Shown here: positions 1 through 6,304 of the stretch, one piece after another
Numbering within the stretch: position 1 is the stretch's first letter
How the letters are laid out: every line of letters begins with the position of its first letter
NCBI GenBank assembly: GCA_002420015.1
Contig: DIHF01000059.1
Span: forward strand, 12,285-28,423
Direction of reading: 5' to 3'
Source of the DNA: Micavibrio sp. UBA5703
Lineage (GTDB): Bacteria; Pseudomonadota; Alphaproteobacteria; Micavibrionales; Micavibrionaceae
Length of the DNA: 16,139 nt
The notes under the pieces: model-generated
What the model was told of the DNA's origin: nothing
The model's database searches: none
Seen by the model: the letters and a program-made list of their open reading frames with translations, nothing else
Program-made: the position numbers and the translations under genes

Positions 1-509
1 ACTTCATCGTAATCGATCAGCGCGTCTTCTTTACGTACACCATATTGGATTGCGTTGAACCATTTACCGGACTGGTTTGGCGCCGCACCGTGGGTCAGGT
101 GACCGCCTGCGGCAAGGCTCATCCCCAGAATCGTATCGCCAGGCTGGAGCAGCGCCATCATCACGCCTTGGTTCGCCTGCGAACCGGAATTGGGCTGGAC
201 GTTGGCGTATTTACAGCCGTAAAGTTTCTTGGCGCGCTCGCGGGCCAGCTCCTCGACCTTGTCCACGAACTCGCAGCCACCATAGTAACGGCGGCCCGGA
301 TAGCCTTCCGCGTATTTGTTGGTAAGAACCGTCCCTTGCGCCTCGAGAACCGCTTTTGACACGATGTTTTCCGAGGCAATGAGTTCAATCTGGCTCTGCT
401 GGCGGTGCAATTCTTCCTGCACGGCGCTAAACACGTCGTTATCTCTTTCCTCTAAATTCTGCGTAAAAAATCCGCTCACTGTTTCCGTACTCCTTGCTGC
501 TTGGGTCAT
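1..509 (-). CDS. glyA: Serine hydroxymethyltransferase, N-terminal part (cut by window edge)
   Basis: This PLP enzyme of the cytoplasm interconverts serine plus tetrahydrofolate with glycine plus 5,10-methylene-tetrahydrofolate, and is the main source of one-carbon units. Only the first 169 residues are present; the rest, including the PLP-binding lysine, lies beyond position 1. Family signatures are clear: ELIASEN near residue 42, NKYAEGYPGRRYYGG near residues 64-78, then QPNSGSQAN and GGHLTHG. The start is the ATG at 509-507. It overlaps the rpiB stop in an ATGA arrangement, so the two are translationally coupled in one operon. The first 20 or so residues (TQAARSTETVSGFF) are a variable extension before the conserved core. 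Identification is near certain. Confidence 0.97.
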   Translation of the reverse strand, partial: MTQAARSTETVSGFFTQNLEERDNDVFSAVQEELHRQQSQIELIASENIVSKAVLEAQGTVLTNKYAEGYPGRRYYGGCEFVDKVEELARERAKKLYGCKYANVQPNSGSQANQGVMMALLQPGDTILGMSLAAGGHLTHGAAPNQSGKWFNAIQYGVRKEDALIDYDE

Positions 510-943
510 TTTACTTCCTTTCCTAATTTACTTACGCGGCCGGCATGTCGACCGCCTTCAAAATCCGTTGATAAAAAAGCCTCGACACATTCAAACGCCG
601 TATCCTTGTCGATTATTCTCTCCCCCAGCGCCAGAACATTGGCATCGTTATGCTGGCGCGAGAGCCTCGCCATCTCCGGGCTGGTGCACAGCGCCGCCCG
701 CACTGCCGGGAATCGGTTAGCGGCGATTGAAATCCCGATACCCGAACCGCACACCAGTACGCCACGCGGCGCCTTTTCATCTGTTATGGCCTGTCCCATA
801 GCTTGCCCGAAATCGGGGTAATCGACGGAATCGGTTGAATGCGTGCCAAGATCAAGCCACTCAATATCGGCAAAATGCGTCTTGATGGCCTCTTTGAGCT
901 TATACCCGGCGTGATCGGAGGCTATAGCCAGTTTATCGGTCAT
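506..943 (-). CDS. rpiB: Ribose-5-phosphate isomerase B
   Basis: RpiB interconverts ribose 5-phosphate and ribulose 5-phosphate in the pentose phosphate pathway (LacA/RpiB sugar isomerase family). The 145-residue protein has the usual length. Visible motifs are ASDHAGY at residues 8-14, the CGSGIG loop whose Cys (near residue 65) is the catalytic base in this family, RAALC, SRQHNDANVLALG and the C-terminal FEGGRHAGRVSKL. It lies 25 bp downstream of the small conserved gene and overlaps glyA by 4 bp, so the three probably form one transcript. RpiB next to glyA is a common alphaproteobacterial order. No strong Shine-Dalgarno is visible before the ATG at 943; the upstream bases are AT-rich. Confidence 0.96.
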   Translation of the reverse strand: MTDKLAIASDHAGYKLKEAIKTHFADIEWLDLGTHSTDSVDYPDFGQAMGQAITDEKAPRGVLVCGSGIGISIAANRFPAVRAALCTSPEMARLSRQHNDANVLALGERIIDKDTAFECVEAFLSTDFEGGRHAGRVSKLGKEVK

Positions 944-968
944 AACACAATATATAGTGGTTCTGGCT

Positions 969-1172
969 TTAAGAAATCAATCCCTTCTTTTTGAGAACAT
1001 ACTCAAGACGCTTAAGAGCATTGCGTTTGAGGATTCCCTCACCTGTTCCGGCAGGGCCCTGAATGGTGATCTCGGTCAGACTTTGCGTGTCCATGGCCGA
1101 AACCCGGACGATGTTGCCGACCGGGAAAAATTCGAATATGACCTCACGGCCTTTTAATAAATCCATGCTCAT
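969..1172 (-). CDS. Small conserved alphaproteobacterial protein (DUF6898-like)
   Basis: This 67-residue protein has no membrane segment or signal peptide. It has a short beta-rich N-terminal half (KGREVIFEFFPVGNIVRVSA) and a basic C-terminal helix (LKRNALKRLEYVLKKKG). I recall a short alphaproteobacterial family with the same GREVxFEF...VGNxVKVSAxD...GPA...LKRxALxKLEYVL pattern, catalogued as DUF6898. That match is from memory and not tested. No biochemical function is known to me. It is the first gene of the operon with rpiB and glyA. Two starts are possible, ATG at 1172 and ATG at 1166 (MDLLKGRE); neither has a clear Shine-Dalgarno. Its upstream edge is only 11 bp from a palindromic repeat, so its promoter must lie in or beyond that repeat. 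Confidence 0.75.
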   Translation of the reverse strand: MSMDLLKGREVIFEFFPVGNIVRVSAMDTQSLTEITIQGPAGTGEGILKRNALKRLEYVLKKKGLIS

Positions 1173-1183
1173 ACTGATATTTT

Positions 1184-1260
1184 AACCACAGAGACACAAA
1201 GACACAGAGATTTTTTATTTACGTCCATAATTTTCTCTGTGTCTCCGTGCCTCTGTGGTT
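1184..1260. repeat. Imperfect inverted repeat between divergent genes
   Basis: Two 27-bp arms (1184-1210 and 1234-1260) match as inverted copies at 24 of 27 positions, around a 23-bp AT-rich centre. The arms begin AACCACAGAGACACA and end CTCTGTGGTT at the outside. The three mismatches are all A versus G, so in a minus-strand RNA they become G-U pairs and the stem is fully paired. In a plus-strand RNA they are A-C mismatches. The arms consist of ACAGAG/GACACA units seen again elsewhere in the window. The element fills nearly all the space between two divergent start codons. I recall similar CACAGAGACACAGAG palindromes scattered in many environmental genomes but know no family name. Confidence 0.85.
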
Positions 1261-1272
1261 CATAATGCCTTC

Positions 1273-2448
1273 ATGAAAAAAGTAGAATTCAACTGGCAAG
1301 ACCCGCTTCTCCTCGATGAACTCCTGACCGACGAGGAGCGCCTGATTGAAAAGACAGCGCGGGATTACGCGGCGGAGAAGCTCCAGCCCCGCATTTTAGA
1401 GGCCAACCGCCACGAAAAATTCGATCCCGTAATCATGAAGGAAATGGGTGCGCTGGGTCTGCTCGGGCCGATGATCGAAGGCTATGGCTGCGCCGGAGCC
1501 AGTTATGTCGCCGCCGGACTTATTGCCAAAGAATTGGAGCGCGTGGATTCGTCCTACCGTTCCTGTTATTCGGTACAATCTTCCCTCGTCATGGTGCCGA
1601 TTTATCTTTTCGGATCGGAAGAGCAAAAGAAGAAATATCTACCGAAACTGGCATCGGGCGAATTTATCGGCTGCTTCGGCCTGACCGAGCCGGACGGCGG
1701 CTCCGATCCGAACGCGATGAAGACCCGCGCCAAAAAAGACGGTAAGGGTTTTAAAATTTCCGGCGCGAAGCAATGGATCACCAATTCGCCCCTTGCCCAT
1801 GTCTTTGTCGTCTGGGCCAAAGATGATGATGGCACCGTGCAGGGATTCATCCTTGAAAGGGGCATGAAGGGTCTTGAGTCGCCAAAGATCGAAGGGAAAA
1901 TGTCCCTGCGCGCTTCGCCCACCGGCGGGATCATGATGGATGATGTACGCGTGGGCGAAGAACATCGCCTGCCACGTACAGATGGCATAAAGTCGGCGCT
2001 TATGTGTCTCAACTCGGCGCGTTTTGGTATCAGTTGGGGGGTCATGGGCGCGGCCGAGGATTGCTGGCACAGGGCCAGAGAATATACGCTTGACCGCAAA
2101 TTATTCGGCAAACCGCTGGCGGGTCAGCAGCTCATCCAGAAGAAGCTCGCCGACATGCAAACGGAGATCACATTGGGCCTGACCGCCTGCTGGCGGCTCG
2201 GGCGGTTGCAGGACGAACGCCGCGCCGCACCGGAAGCCATATCGCTCCTCAAACGCAACAACTGCGGCAAAGCGCTGGAGATCGCACGTACGGCCCGCGA
2301 CATGCTGGGCGGCAACGGCATTTCCGATGAATACCACGTCATCCGCCACATGATGAACCTTGAAGCCGTCAACACGTATGAAGGCACGCACGACATCCAC
2401 GCGCTTATCCTCGGCAAGGCGCAAACAGGTATTCAGGCATTTGGTTGA
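1273..2448 (+). CDS. gcdH: Glutaryl-CoA dehydrogenase (acyl-CoA dehydrogenase family)
   Basis: This FAD enzyme oxidises and decarboxylates glutaryl-CoA to crotonyl-CoA in lysine, tryptophan and benzoate breakdown, passing electrons to electron-transfer flavoprotein. The 391-residue protein has the full family length. Supporting residues are FGLTEPDGGSDP (flavin/substrate region), KQWITNSP, and NTYEGTHDIHALILGKA, whose Glu370 is the expected catalytic base. ERVDSSYRS (Glu89, Arg96, Ser97) matches the glutarate-binding Glu/Arg/Ser set of human GCDH and separates it from short-chain acyl-CoA dehydrogenases. I chose the ATG at 1273 (MKKVEFNWQDPLLLDELLT) because family members start there. An in-frame GTG at 1255 lies inside the inverted repeat. 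No clear Shine-Dalgarno precedes either. No other lysine-catabolism gene is in the window. Confidence 0.93.
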   Translation: MKKVEFNWQDPLLLDELLTDEERLIEKTARDYAAEKLQPRILEANRHEKFDPVIMKEMGALGLLGPMIEGYGCAGASYVAAGLIAKELERVDSSYRSCYSVQSSLVMVPIYLFGSEEQKKKYLPKLASGEFIGCFGLTEPDGGSDPNAMKTRAKKDGKGFKISGAKQWITNSPLAHVFVVWAKDDDGTVQGFILERGMKGLESPKIEGKMSLRASPTGGIMMDDVRVGEEHRLPRTDGIKSALMCLNSARFGISWGVMGAAEDCWHRAREYTLDRKLFGKPLAGQQLIQKKLADMQTEITLGLTACWRLGRLQDERRAAPEAISLLKRNNCGKALEIARTARDMLGGNGISDEYHVIRHMMNLEAVNTYEGTHDIHALILGKAQTGIQAFG

Positions 2449-2454
2449 ACCTAA

Positions 2455-2510
2455 CACCTGTCATTCTGAAGGGCTTTAGCCCTGAAGAATCTAGATCCTT
2501 CAGGATAACA
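2455..2510. repeat. REP-like palindromic element between convergent genes
   Basis: The short gap between gcdH and the MarR gene holds two adjacent hairpins. The first is GGGCT/AGCCC (2471-2482) with a 2-base loop. The second is CCTGAAG/CTTCAGG (2481-2504) enclosing ATCTAGAT, palindromic over 24 bp apart from one mismatched pair. CTGAAG also occurs at 2466-2471, so the 3' arm could pair with either copy. The start, CCTGTCATTCTGAAGGG, resembles dispersed intergenic elements I recall from many bacterial genomes. It sits between convergent stop codons and could end transcription in both directions, but there is no uridine tract on either side, so this is not a textbook terminator. Confidence 0.6.
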
Positions 2511-2518
2511 GTGCCGTG

Positions 2519-3031
2519 TTAAAATCCGCCGCTGAAATTCGTCTGACTCGCCCAGAACCTTTCAAGCATTTGCAGGGTCTTGCTCAGATCGCTCAGACGT
2601 TCGTTGCTAAGGTCCGTACCTTTGATGGCGTCCTCATGGCGCTTGAACATTTCGGAGATCGCATTGCGCAGCTTGATGCCCTTTTCCGACAGGCGGACGC
2701 GGATCGAGCGCTTGTCGTGCACCGAACGCTCCTGAATCAGATAATCGTTCTCAACCATCTTCTTGACGTTGTACGAGACGTTGGAGCCGAGGTAATAACC
2801 ACGGATCGTGAGTTCTCCGACCGTCATTTCCTCATCGCCGATATTGAACAGGATCATGCTCTGGACGTTGTTGATGTCCTGAATGCCCTTTTTATCCAGT
2901 TCAACCTTGAGCACATCAAGGAAATGGCGGTGCAGGCGTTCAATCAGTTGTATCGCGTCATAATAAGGTGTGGTCACGGTTTTAAGCTCCGAATAATCTT
3001 TACTTTGTATGCAGATTGTCTTTAAGAACAT
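2519..3031 (-). CDS. ldtR: MarR-family transcriptional regulator, LdtR-like
   Basis: This is a dimeric winged-helix DNA-binding protein of 170 residues. An N-terminal dimerisation helix (about residues 24-47) is followed by the winged helix: INNVQSMILFNIG, MTVGELTIRG, the recognition helix YLGSNVSYNVKKMVE (about 80-94), and the wing ERSVHDKRSIRVRLSEKG (101-118). A C-terminal helix closes the dimer interface. The NNVQxMxLFNIG...TVGEL..RGYYLGSNVSYN pattern matches my memory of LdtR from Liberibacter and rhizobia, which controls the L,D-transpeptidase gene ldtP. An L,D-transpeptidase gene lies 10 kb away in this window. The start at 3031 is the longest option; a GTG at codon 19 (VTTPYYDAIQ) is possible and may be nearer the conserved core. 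It is divergent from hemB. Confidence 0.88.
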   Translation of the reverse strand: MFLKTICIQSKDYSELKTVTTPYYDAIQLIERLHRHFLDVLKVELDKKGIQDINNVQSMILFNIGDEEMTVGELTIRGYYLGSNVSYNVKKMVENDYLIQERSVHDKRSIRVRLSEKGIKLRNAISEMFKRHEDAIKGTDLSNERLSDLSKTLQMLERFWASQTNFSGGF

Positions 3032-3045
3032 AAATACATATTAAT

Positions 3046-3072
3046 GCTGGCTATACCAGCTCGTGAATCATA
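3046..3072 (-). promoter_or_regulatory. Candidate ldtR promoter -10 and overlapping operator-like palindrome
   Basis: On the minus strand TATGAT (3072-3067) is a good -10 match, 36 bp before the ldtR start. Six bases downstream of it, GCTGG-N5-CCAGC (3046-3060) is a perfect 5-bp palindrome with TATA in its centre, where the transcription start would fall. MarR proteins usually repress their own promoters from such palindromes, so this is a plausible operator. The -35 is weak (TTTGTG at 17-bp spacing). The palindrome is short enough to arise by chance. Confidence 0.35.
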
Positions 3073-3114
3073 ATAGAGATCGCAGGAAACACAAACTAAT
3101 ATTTTGGCAAACGC

Positions 3115-4149
3115 ATGCTAAAGAACAGAATTATCAAAAACACCCCTGCGGTTGAGCCCGCCTATCCCCGCACCCGGATGCGCCGCCTGCGCCAATCTGA
3201 CTGGATCAGGGAAATGGTGGCCGAGCACAGCGTTTTGGCCTCCGACCTCATATGGCCGGTTTTTGTGTTAGAGGGAAAAAACGCCGCCGAGCCGATAAAA
3301 TCCATGCCCGACGTTGAAAGGCGCAGCATCGACCTTACGATAGAATCGCTTAGGCGTGCCTATGATGATGGCATTAAGGTTGCCGCCCTTTTTCCTGTCG
3401 TTCCCGTAGAGAAAAAAAACATGGACGGCAAGGAGGCCCTCAACCCCGAAAATCTTATTTGCCGCGCCATAGCAGAGATCAAAAACGCGCTGCCCGGTAT
3501 GGGTATTATCGCCGACGTCGCACTCGACCCCTACACCACCCACGGCCATGACGGGCTGGTGGAAGACGGGCGCGTTCTCAACGATGAAACCGTCGATGTG
3601 CTTTGTCAGCAAAGCCTGACACTCGCCCGCGCGGGAGCCGACATCGTCGCCCCGTCCGACATGATGGACGGCCGCATCGGGGCCATCCGTGACCGCCTCG
3701 AATCCGAAGGATTTACCGACACCATAATATTGTCTTACGCCGCCAAATACGCCTCGGCCTTTTACGGGCCGTTCCGCGATGCCGTCGGTTCCGGCGCACA
3801 TCTGAAAGGCGACAAAAAAACCTACCAGATGGCCCCCGCCAACGCCGATGAAGCCCTGCGTGAAGTCGCACTCGATATCGCCGAAGGGGCCGACATGGTG
3901 ATGGTAAAGCCCGGTCTGCCTTATCTGGATATCATTTCCAAAATCAAAGAAAATTTTGGTGTTCCAACGCTCGCCTATCACGTCAGCGGCGAGTATGCGA
4001 TGCTCAAGGCCGCCGCCGCATACGGATGTCTGGATTTCGATCTGGCCGCGCTGGAAACAATGCTGGCCTTCAAGCGGGCCGGAGCCAGCGCCATTTTGAC
4101 TTACGCCGCGCCCGAGATTGCAAAATCTCTACAGAAAAAATCCAGCTAA
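3115..4149 (+). CDS. hemB: Delta-aminolevulinic acid dehydratase (porphobilinogen synthase)
   Basis: HemB condenses two 5-aminolevulinate molecules into porphobilinogen, the second step of the tetrapyrrole pathway for haem, in the cytoplasm. The 344-residue protein carries both Schiff-base lysines: Lys211 in SYAAKYASAFYGPFR and Lys265 in MVMVKPGLPYLD. The metal site reads DVALDPYTTHGHDG (134-147): Asp138 and Asp146 stand where the zinc enzymes have cysteines. It is therefore the magnesium/potassium-dependent type typical of alphaproteobacteria and Pseudomonas. The start at 3115 gives an N-terminus rich in Arg/Pro (RTRMRRLRQSDWIREMV), as expected. No good Shine-Dalgarno is seen. HemB beside an LdtR-type regulator is a recurrent alphaproteobacterial arrangement as I remember it. 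Confidence 0.97.
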   Translation: MLKNRIIKNTPAVEPAYPRTRMRRLRQSDWIREMVAEHSVLASDLIWPVFVLEGKNAAEPIKSMPDVERRSIDLTIESLRRAYDDGIKVAALFPVVPVEKKNMDGKEALNPENLICRAIAEIKNALPGMGIIADVALDPYTTHGHDGLVEDGRVLNDETVDVLCQQSLTLARAGADIVAPSDMMDGRIGAIRDRLESEGFTDTIILSYAAKYASAFYGPFRDAVGSGAHLKGDKKTYQMAPANADEALREVALDIAEGADMVMVKPGLPYLDIISKIKENFGVPTLAYHVSGEYAMLKAAAAYGCLDFDLAALETMLAFKRAGASAILTYAAPEIAKSLQKKSS

Positions 4150-4189
4150 GATTTACACGGCCTTGCCTTCCTGACCAAAAAACATCACA

Positions 4190-4216
4190 CTTGCGGAGCT
4201 GCGTTCTCTGCGTTTT
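4190..4216. repeat. Possible half-copy of a GCGTTCTCTGCG-type intergenic repeat
   Basis: The gap between hemB and motA contains CTTGCGGAGCTGCGTTCTC followed by TGCGTTTTCC. This looks like one arm of the ACGCAGAG/CTCTGCGT class of intergenic repeats. No matching second arm is present nearby, so if real it is a decayed half-element. The rest of the 122-bp gap shows no gene; the motA-proximal palindrome is listed separately. Confidence 0.3.
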
Positions 4217-4244
4217 CCTTCACATCTTATGGGCACCCAAGCCT

Positions 4245-4269
4245 TTTAAAAGAAAGGATTTCTTTTAAA
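4245..4269 (+). promoter_or_regulatory. Perfect 11-bp palindrome next to the motA start, enclosing its SD
   Basis: TTTAAAAGAAA (4245-4255) and TTTCTTTTAAA (4259-4269) are perfect inverted copies around the loop GGA. The right arm ends two bases before the motA ATG at 4272. The only Shine-Dalgarno-like bases upstream of motA, AAAGGA (4253-4258), are split between the left arm and the loop. In RNA the stem has ten A-U pairs and one G-C pair, so it would be weak and temperature-sensitive. Alternatively it is a DNA site for a dimeric regulator. Not followed by a T tract outside the stem, so not a terminator of hemB. Confidence 0.6.
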
Positions 4270-4271
4270 CC

Positions 4272-5162
4272 ATGAAGTTCGCCGGCCTTGCCCTCGTCTT
4301 CGTCTGCACCTTTGGCGGTCTGCTGATCGCCATGCATTTCGACATGACGAAATTCATGCACCTCCTGATGATGATTCTGGGCGCCATGCCGGGCGAGTGC
4401 GTCATTATTCTGGGCTGCGCCATCTCGGCGTTTCTTATCGCCAACACAAGCGAGACAATCAAAGGCACGATGAAGTATTTCAGCGCGCTCTCAAAGCCGG
4501 AGGCGTACAGCAAAGCTGATTATGTCGAAATGCTTTCCACCCTTTTTACCGTGATGAAACTGGCCAAGACCAAGGGCTGGCTGGCGCTGGAGCAACACAT
4601 CGAAAAGCCCGAGGAAAGCGAGCTGTTCAAACAATTTCCAAAGTTTCAGCACAACCATCACGCCATCGTTTTTCTGTGCGATTACCTGCGGATTATTTCG
4701 CTCGGCAACGACAACCCGTTCCAGATCGAAGCTTTGATGGATCAGGAAATCGATGGAATCGAGCACCATGAGGGCCATCCCGGTCATGCCGTACAGACAA
4801 TGGCCGACGGTATTCCGGCGCTGGGTATCGTCGCCGCCGTTCTTGGCGTTATCAAAACCATGGCCTCGATCAGCGAGCCGCCCGAGGTTCTCGGGAAAAT
4901 GATCGGCGGCGCTCTGGTGGGTACGTTCCTGGGGGTTTGGTTCTCCTACGGCATGATCGCCCCGATCGCGGGTGCCATGAGCGCCAAAGCGCAAACCGAG
5001 GTTATGTACTACAAATGCATGAAGGTCTGCATTATCGCTTTCCTGAACGGCGCGGCGCCGCAGGTTGCTATCGAGTTTGCCCGCAAACTTTTGCCGCACC
5101 ACCTACAGCCCAGCTTCCTTGAACTTGAGGAAGTTCTAAACGCCTTACCCGCCCCGGGATAA
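4272..5162 (+). CDS. motA: Flagellar motor stator protein MotA
   Basis: MotA is the inner-membrane stator subunit that, with MotB, forms the proton channel driving flagellar rotation. The 296 residues show four membrane segments: about 1-21, 33-57, 181-199 and 210-234. A large cytoplasmic loop lies between the second and third. Pro182 (DGIPALGIVAAVLGVIKTM) and Pro231 (MIAPIAGAM) match the key prolines 173 and 222 of E. coli MotA. In the loop, KTKGWLALEQHIEKP gives Glu107 at the site of E. coli Glu98, which contacts the rotor; Lys99 takes the place of Arg90, conserving charge. The start follows a palindrome that contains the ribosome-binding bases. MotB begins 20 bp after the stop, so the two are one operon. 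Confidence 0.95.
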   Translation: MKFAGLALVFVCTFGGLLIAMHFDMTKFMHLLMMILGAMPGECVIILGCAISAFLIANTSETIKGTMKYFSALSKPEAYSKADYVEMLSTLFTVMKLAKTKGWLALEQHIEKPEESELFKQFPKFQHNHHAIVFLCDYLRIISLGNDNPFQIEALMDQEIDGIEHHEGHPGHAVQTMADGIPALGIVAAVLGVIKTMASISEPPEVLGKMIGGALVGTFLGVWFSYGMIAPIAGAMSAKAQTEVMYYKCMKVCIIAFLNGAAPQVAIEFARKLLPHHLQPSFLELEEVLNALPAPG

Positions 5163-5170
5163 ATCAGGTC

Positions 5171-5175
5171 AGGAG
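5171..5175 (+). promoter_or_regulatory. Strong ribosome-binding site of motB
   Basis: AGGAG lies seven bases before the motB ATG at 5183. It is one of the few textbook Shine-Dalgarno sites in the window, and contrasts with motA, whose equivalent is weak and held in a palindrome. It fixes the motB start. Confidence 0.8.
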
Positions 5176-5182
5176 AATGTAA

Positions 5183-6289
5183 ATGGCCGACGATAGTGCC
5201 AAAAAGGGAGAAGGCGGCGGCGATACCATCGTCATCAAGAGGATCAAAAAAGGCGGCGGCCACCACGGCGGCGCGTGGAAGGTTGCCTATGCCGACTTCG
5301 TAACCGCCATGATGGCCTTTTTCCTTTTGCTCTGGCTTTTGAACGTGTCAACGGAGGAGCAATTAAATGCCATTTCGAACTATTTTGACCCGACCCATCC
5401 AAAGGTTTCCGACCGCCAAAGCGGCGCTGGCGGCGTGCTTGGCGGCTTGACCGTGGCACCGGAAGGGGCCATGTCAAGTACGGTTCAACCGCTGACGCAA
5501 ACCAGCCCGACAGGTCAGGCCGGACAAGGTTTGGGGCCGAACAAAAAAACGGAAAAGGATGCCGACAGTCAGGAGAAAAAGCAGGACGACGCTGCCGAGA
5601 AAGCGAAAGAAGAAGCTCGTAAGGCCGAAGAAGACCGTTTCAAGGACGCAAAAAAGGAACTCGAGCAGGCACTTATCGACATCCCCGAACTGGCGGCCAT
5701 GGCCGATAATCTCATCGTCGACATGACACCGGAAGGCTTGCGCATCCAGATGGTGGATGATGATAAAGAACCCATGTTCGCCTCTGGCAGCGCCAAGATG
5801 ATGCAAAACGCACGCCTTCTGGTTGGCACGATTACAGGCATCATTGTGAAATTGCCAAATGATATTTCCGTGCGCGGCCACACCGACAGCTCCGGCTATG
5901 CGCCGGGGGCCGAATATACCAACTGGGAACTTTCGGCCGACCGCGCCAATTCGACCCGTAAGGTGCTTCTGGAATACGGCTTGCCGCTGGAACGCATCAA
6001 CAATGTCGTCGGCAAGGCGGACAAAGAGCCCCTGAACGCCCAGGACCCCTACGACCCGCGCAACCGCCGCATATCCTTTATTTTATTGAAAGAAGAACTG
6101 ACCCGGCCGCCCGAGTCTGAACAGGCCGCCGAAGAAACGCCGGAAGAAGGGCCTGCCATCACGGAAGAGGAAGAAATTGTCGAAGACGCTGAAGGTGAAG
6201 GCGATGAAGGCTCATCCCTGCCCGGCCCGTCACAGCCCCAACCCATCGGCACCTTCCGCAAAACCCCCGGCGCGGTTGAGTTTCCTTGA
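5183..6289 (+). CDS. motB: Flagellar motor protein MotB with long acidic C-terminal tail
   Basis: MotB anchors the stator to peptidoglycan and provides the proton-carrying aspartate. A basic cytoplasmic N-terminus (VIKRIKKGGGHHGGAWK) leads to the single membrane helix, with YADFVTAMMAFFLLLWLL placing Asp38 as the proton-binding residue (Asp32 in E. coli). Residues 60-120 are a flexible plug/linker. Residues 121-165 are highly charged (Lys/Glu/Asp/Ala) and probably helical. The OmpA-like peptidoglycan-binding domain spans about 180-303, with GHTD at 232-235, ELSADRA at 249-255 and PRNRRI at 292-297. Beyond it a 60-residue tail is strongly acidic (about 308-343) and then Pro-rich, which enteric MotB lacks. 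The 368-residue length is at the long end for the family. AGGAG fixes the start. Confidence 0.95.
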   Translation: MADDSAKKGEGGGDTIVIKRIKKGGGHHGGAWKVAYADFVTAMMAFFLLLWLLNVSTEEQLNAISNYFDPTHPKVSDRQSGAGGVLGGLTVAPEGAMSSTVQPLTQTSPTGQAGQGLGPNKKTEKDADSQEKKQDDAAEKAKEEARKAEEDRFKDAKKELEQALIDIPELAAMADNLIVDMTPEGLRIQMVDDDKEPMFASGSAKMMQNARLLVGTITGIIVKLPNDISVRGHTDSSGYAPGAEYTNWELSADRANSTRKVLLEYGLPLERINNVVGKADKEPLNAQDPYDPRNRRISFILLKEELTRPPESEQAAEETPEEGPAITEEEEIVEDAEGEGDEGSSLPGPSQPQPIGTFRKTPGAVEFP

Positions 6290-6304
6290 GGTTTATGCCT
6301 TAAG

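Noticed and set aside
1255..1272. GTG start for glutaryl-CoA dehydrogenase adding MVHNAF
   Set aside because: These codons lie in the arm of the inverted repeat, and family members begin at the equivalent of MKKVEFNWQDP.
3268..3981. A 237-codon open frame on the minus strand inside hemB
   Set aside because: Antisense shadow of hemB, which has all its catalytic residues; His/Gly/Val-rich composition is typical of reverse-strand readings.
4491..5102. A 203-codon minus-strand frame inside motA
   Set aside because: Antisense of a clear MotA; no motif and low-complexity composition.
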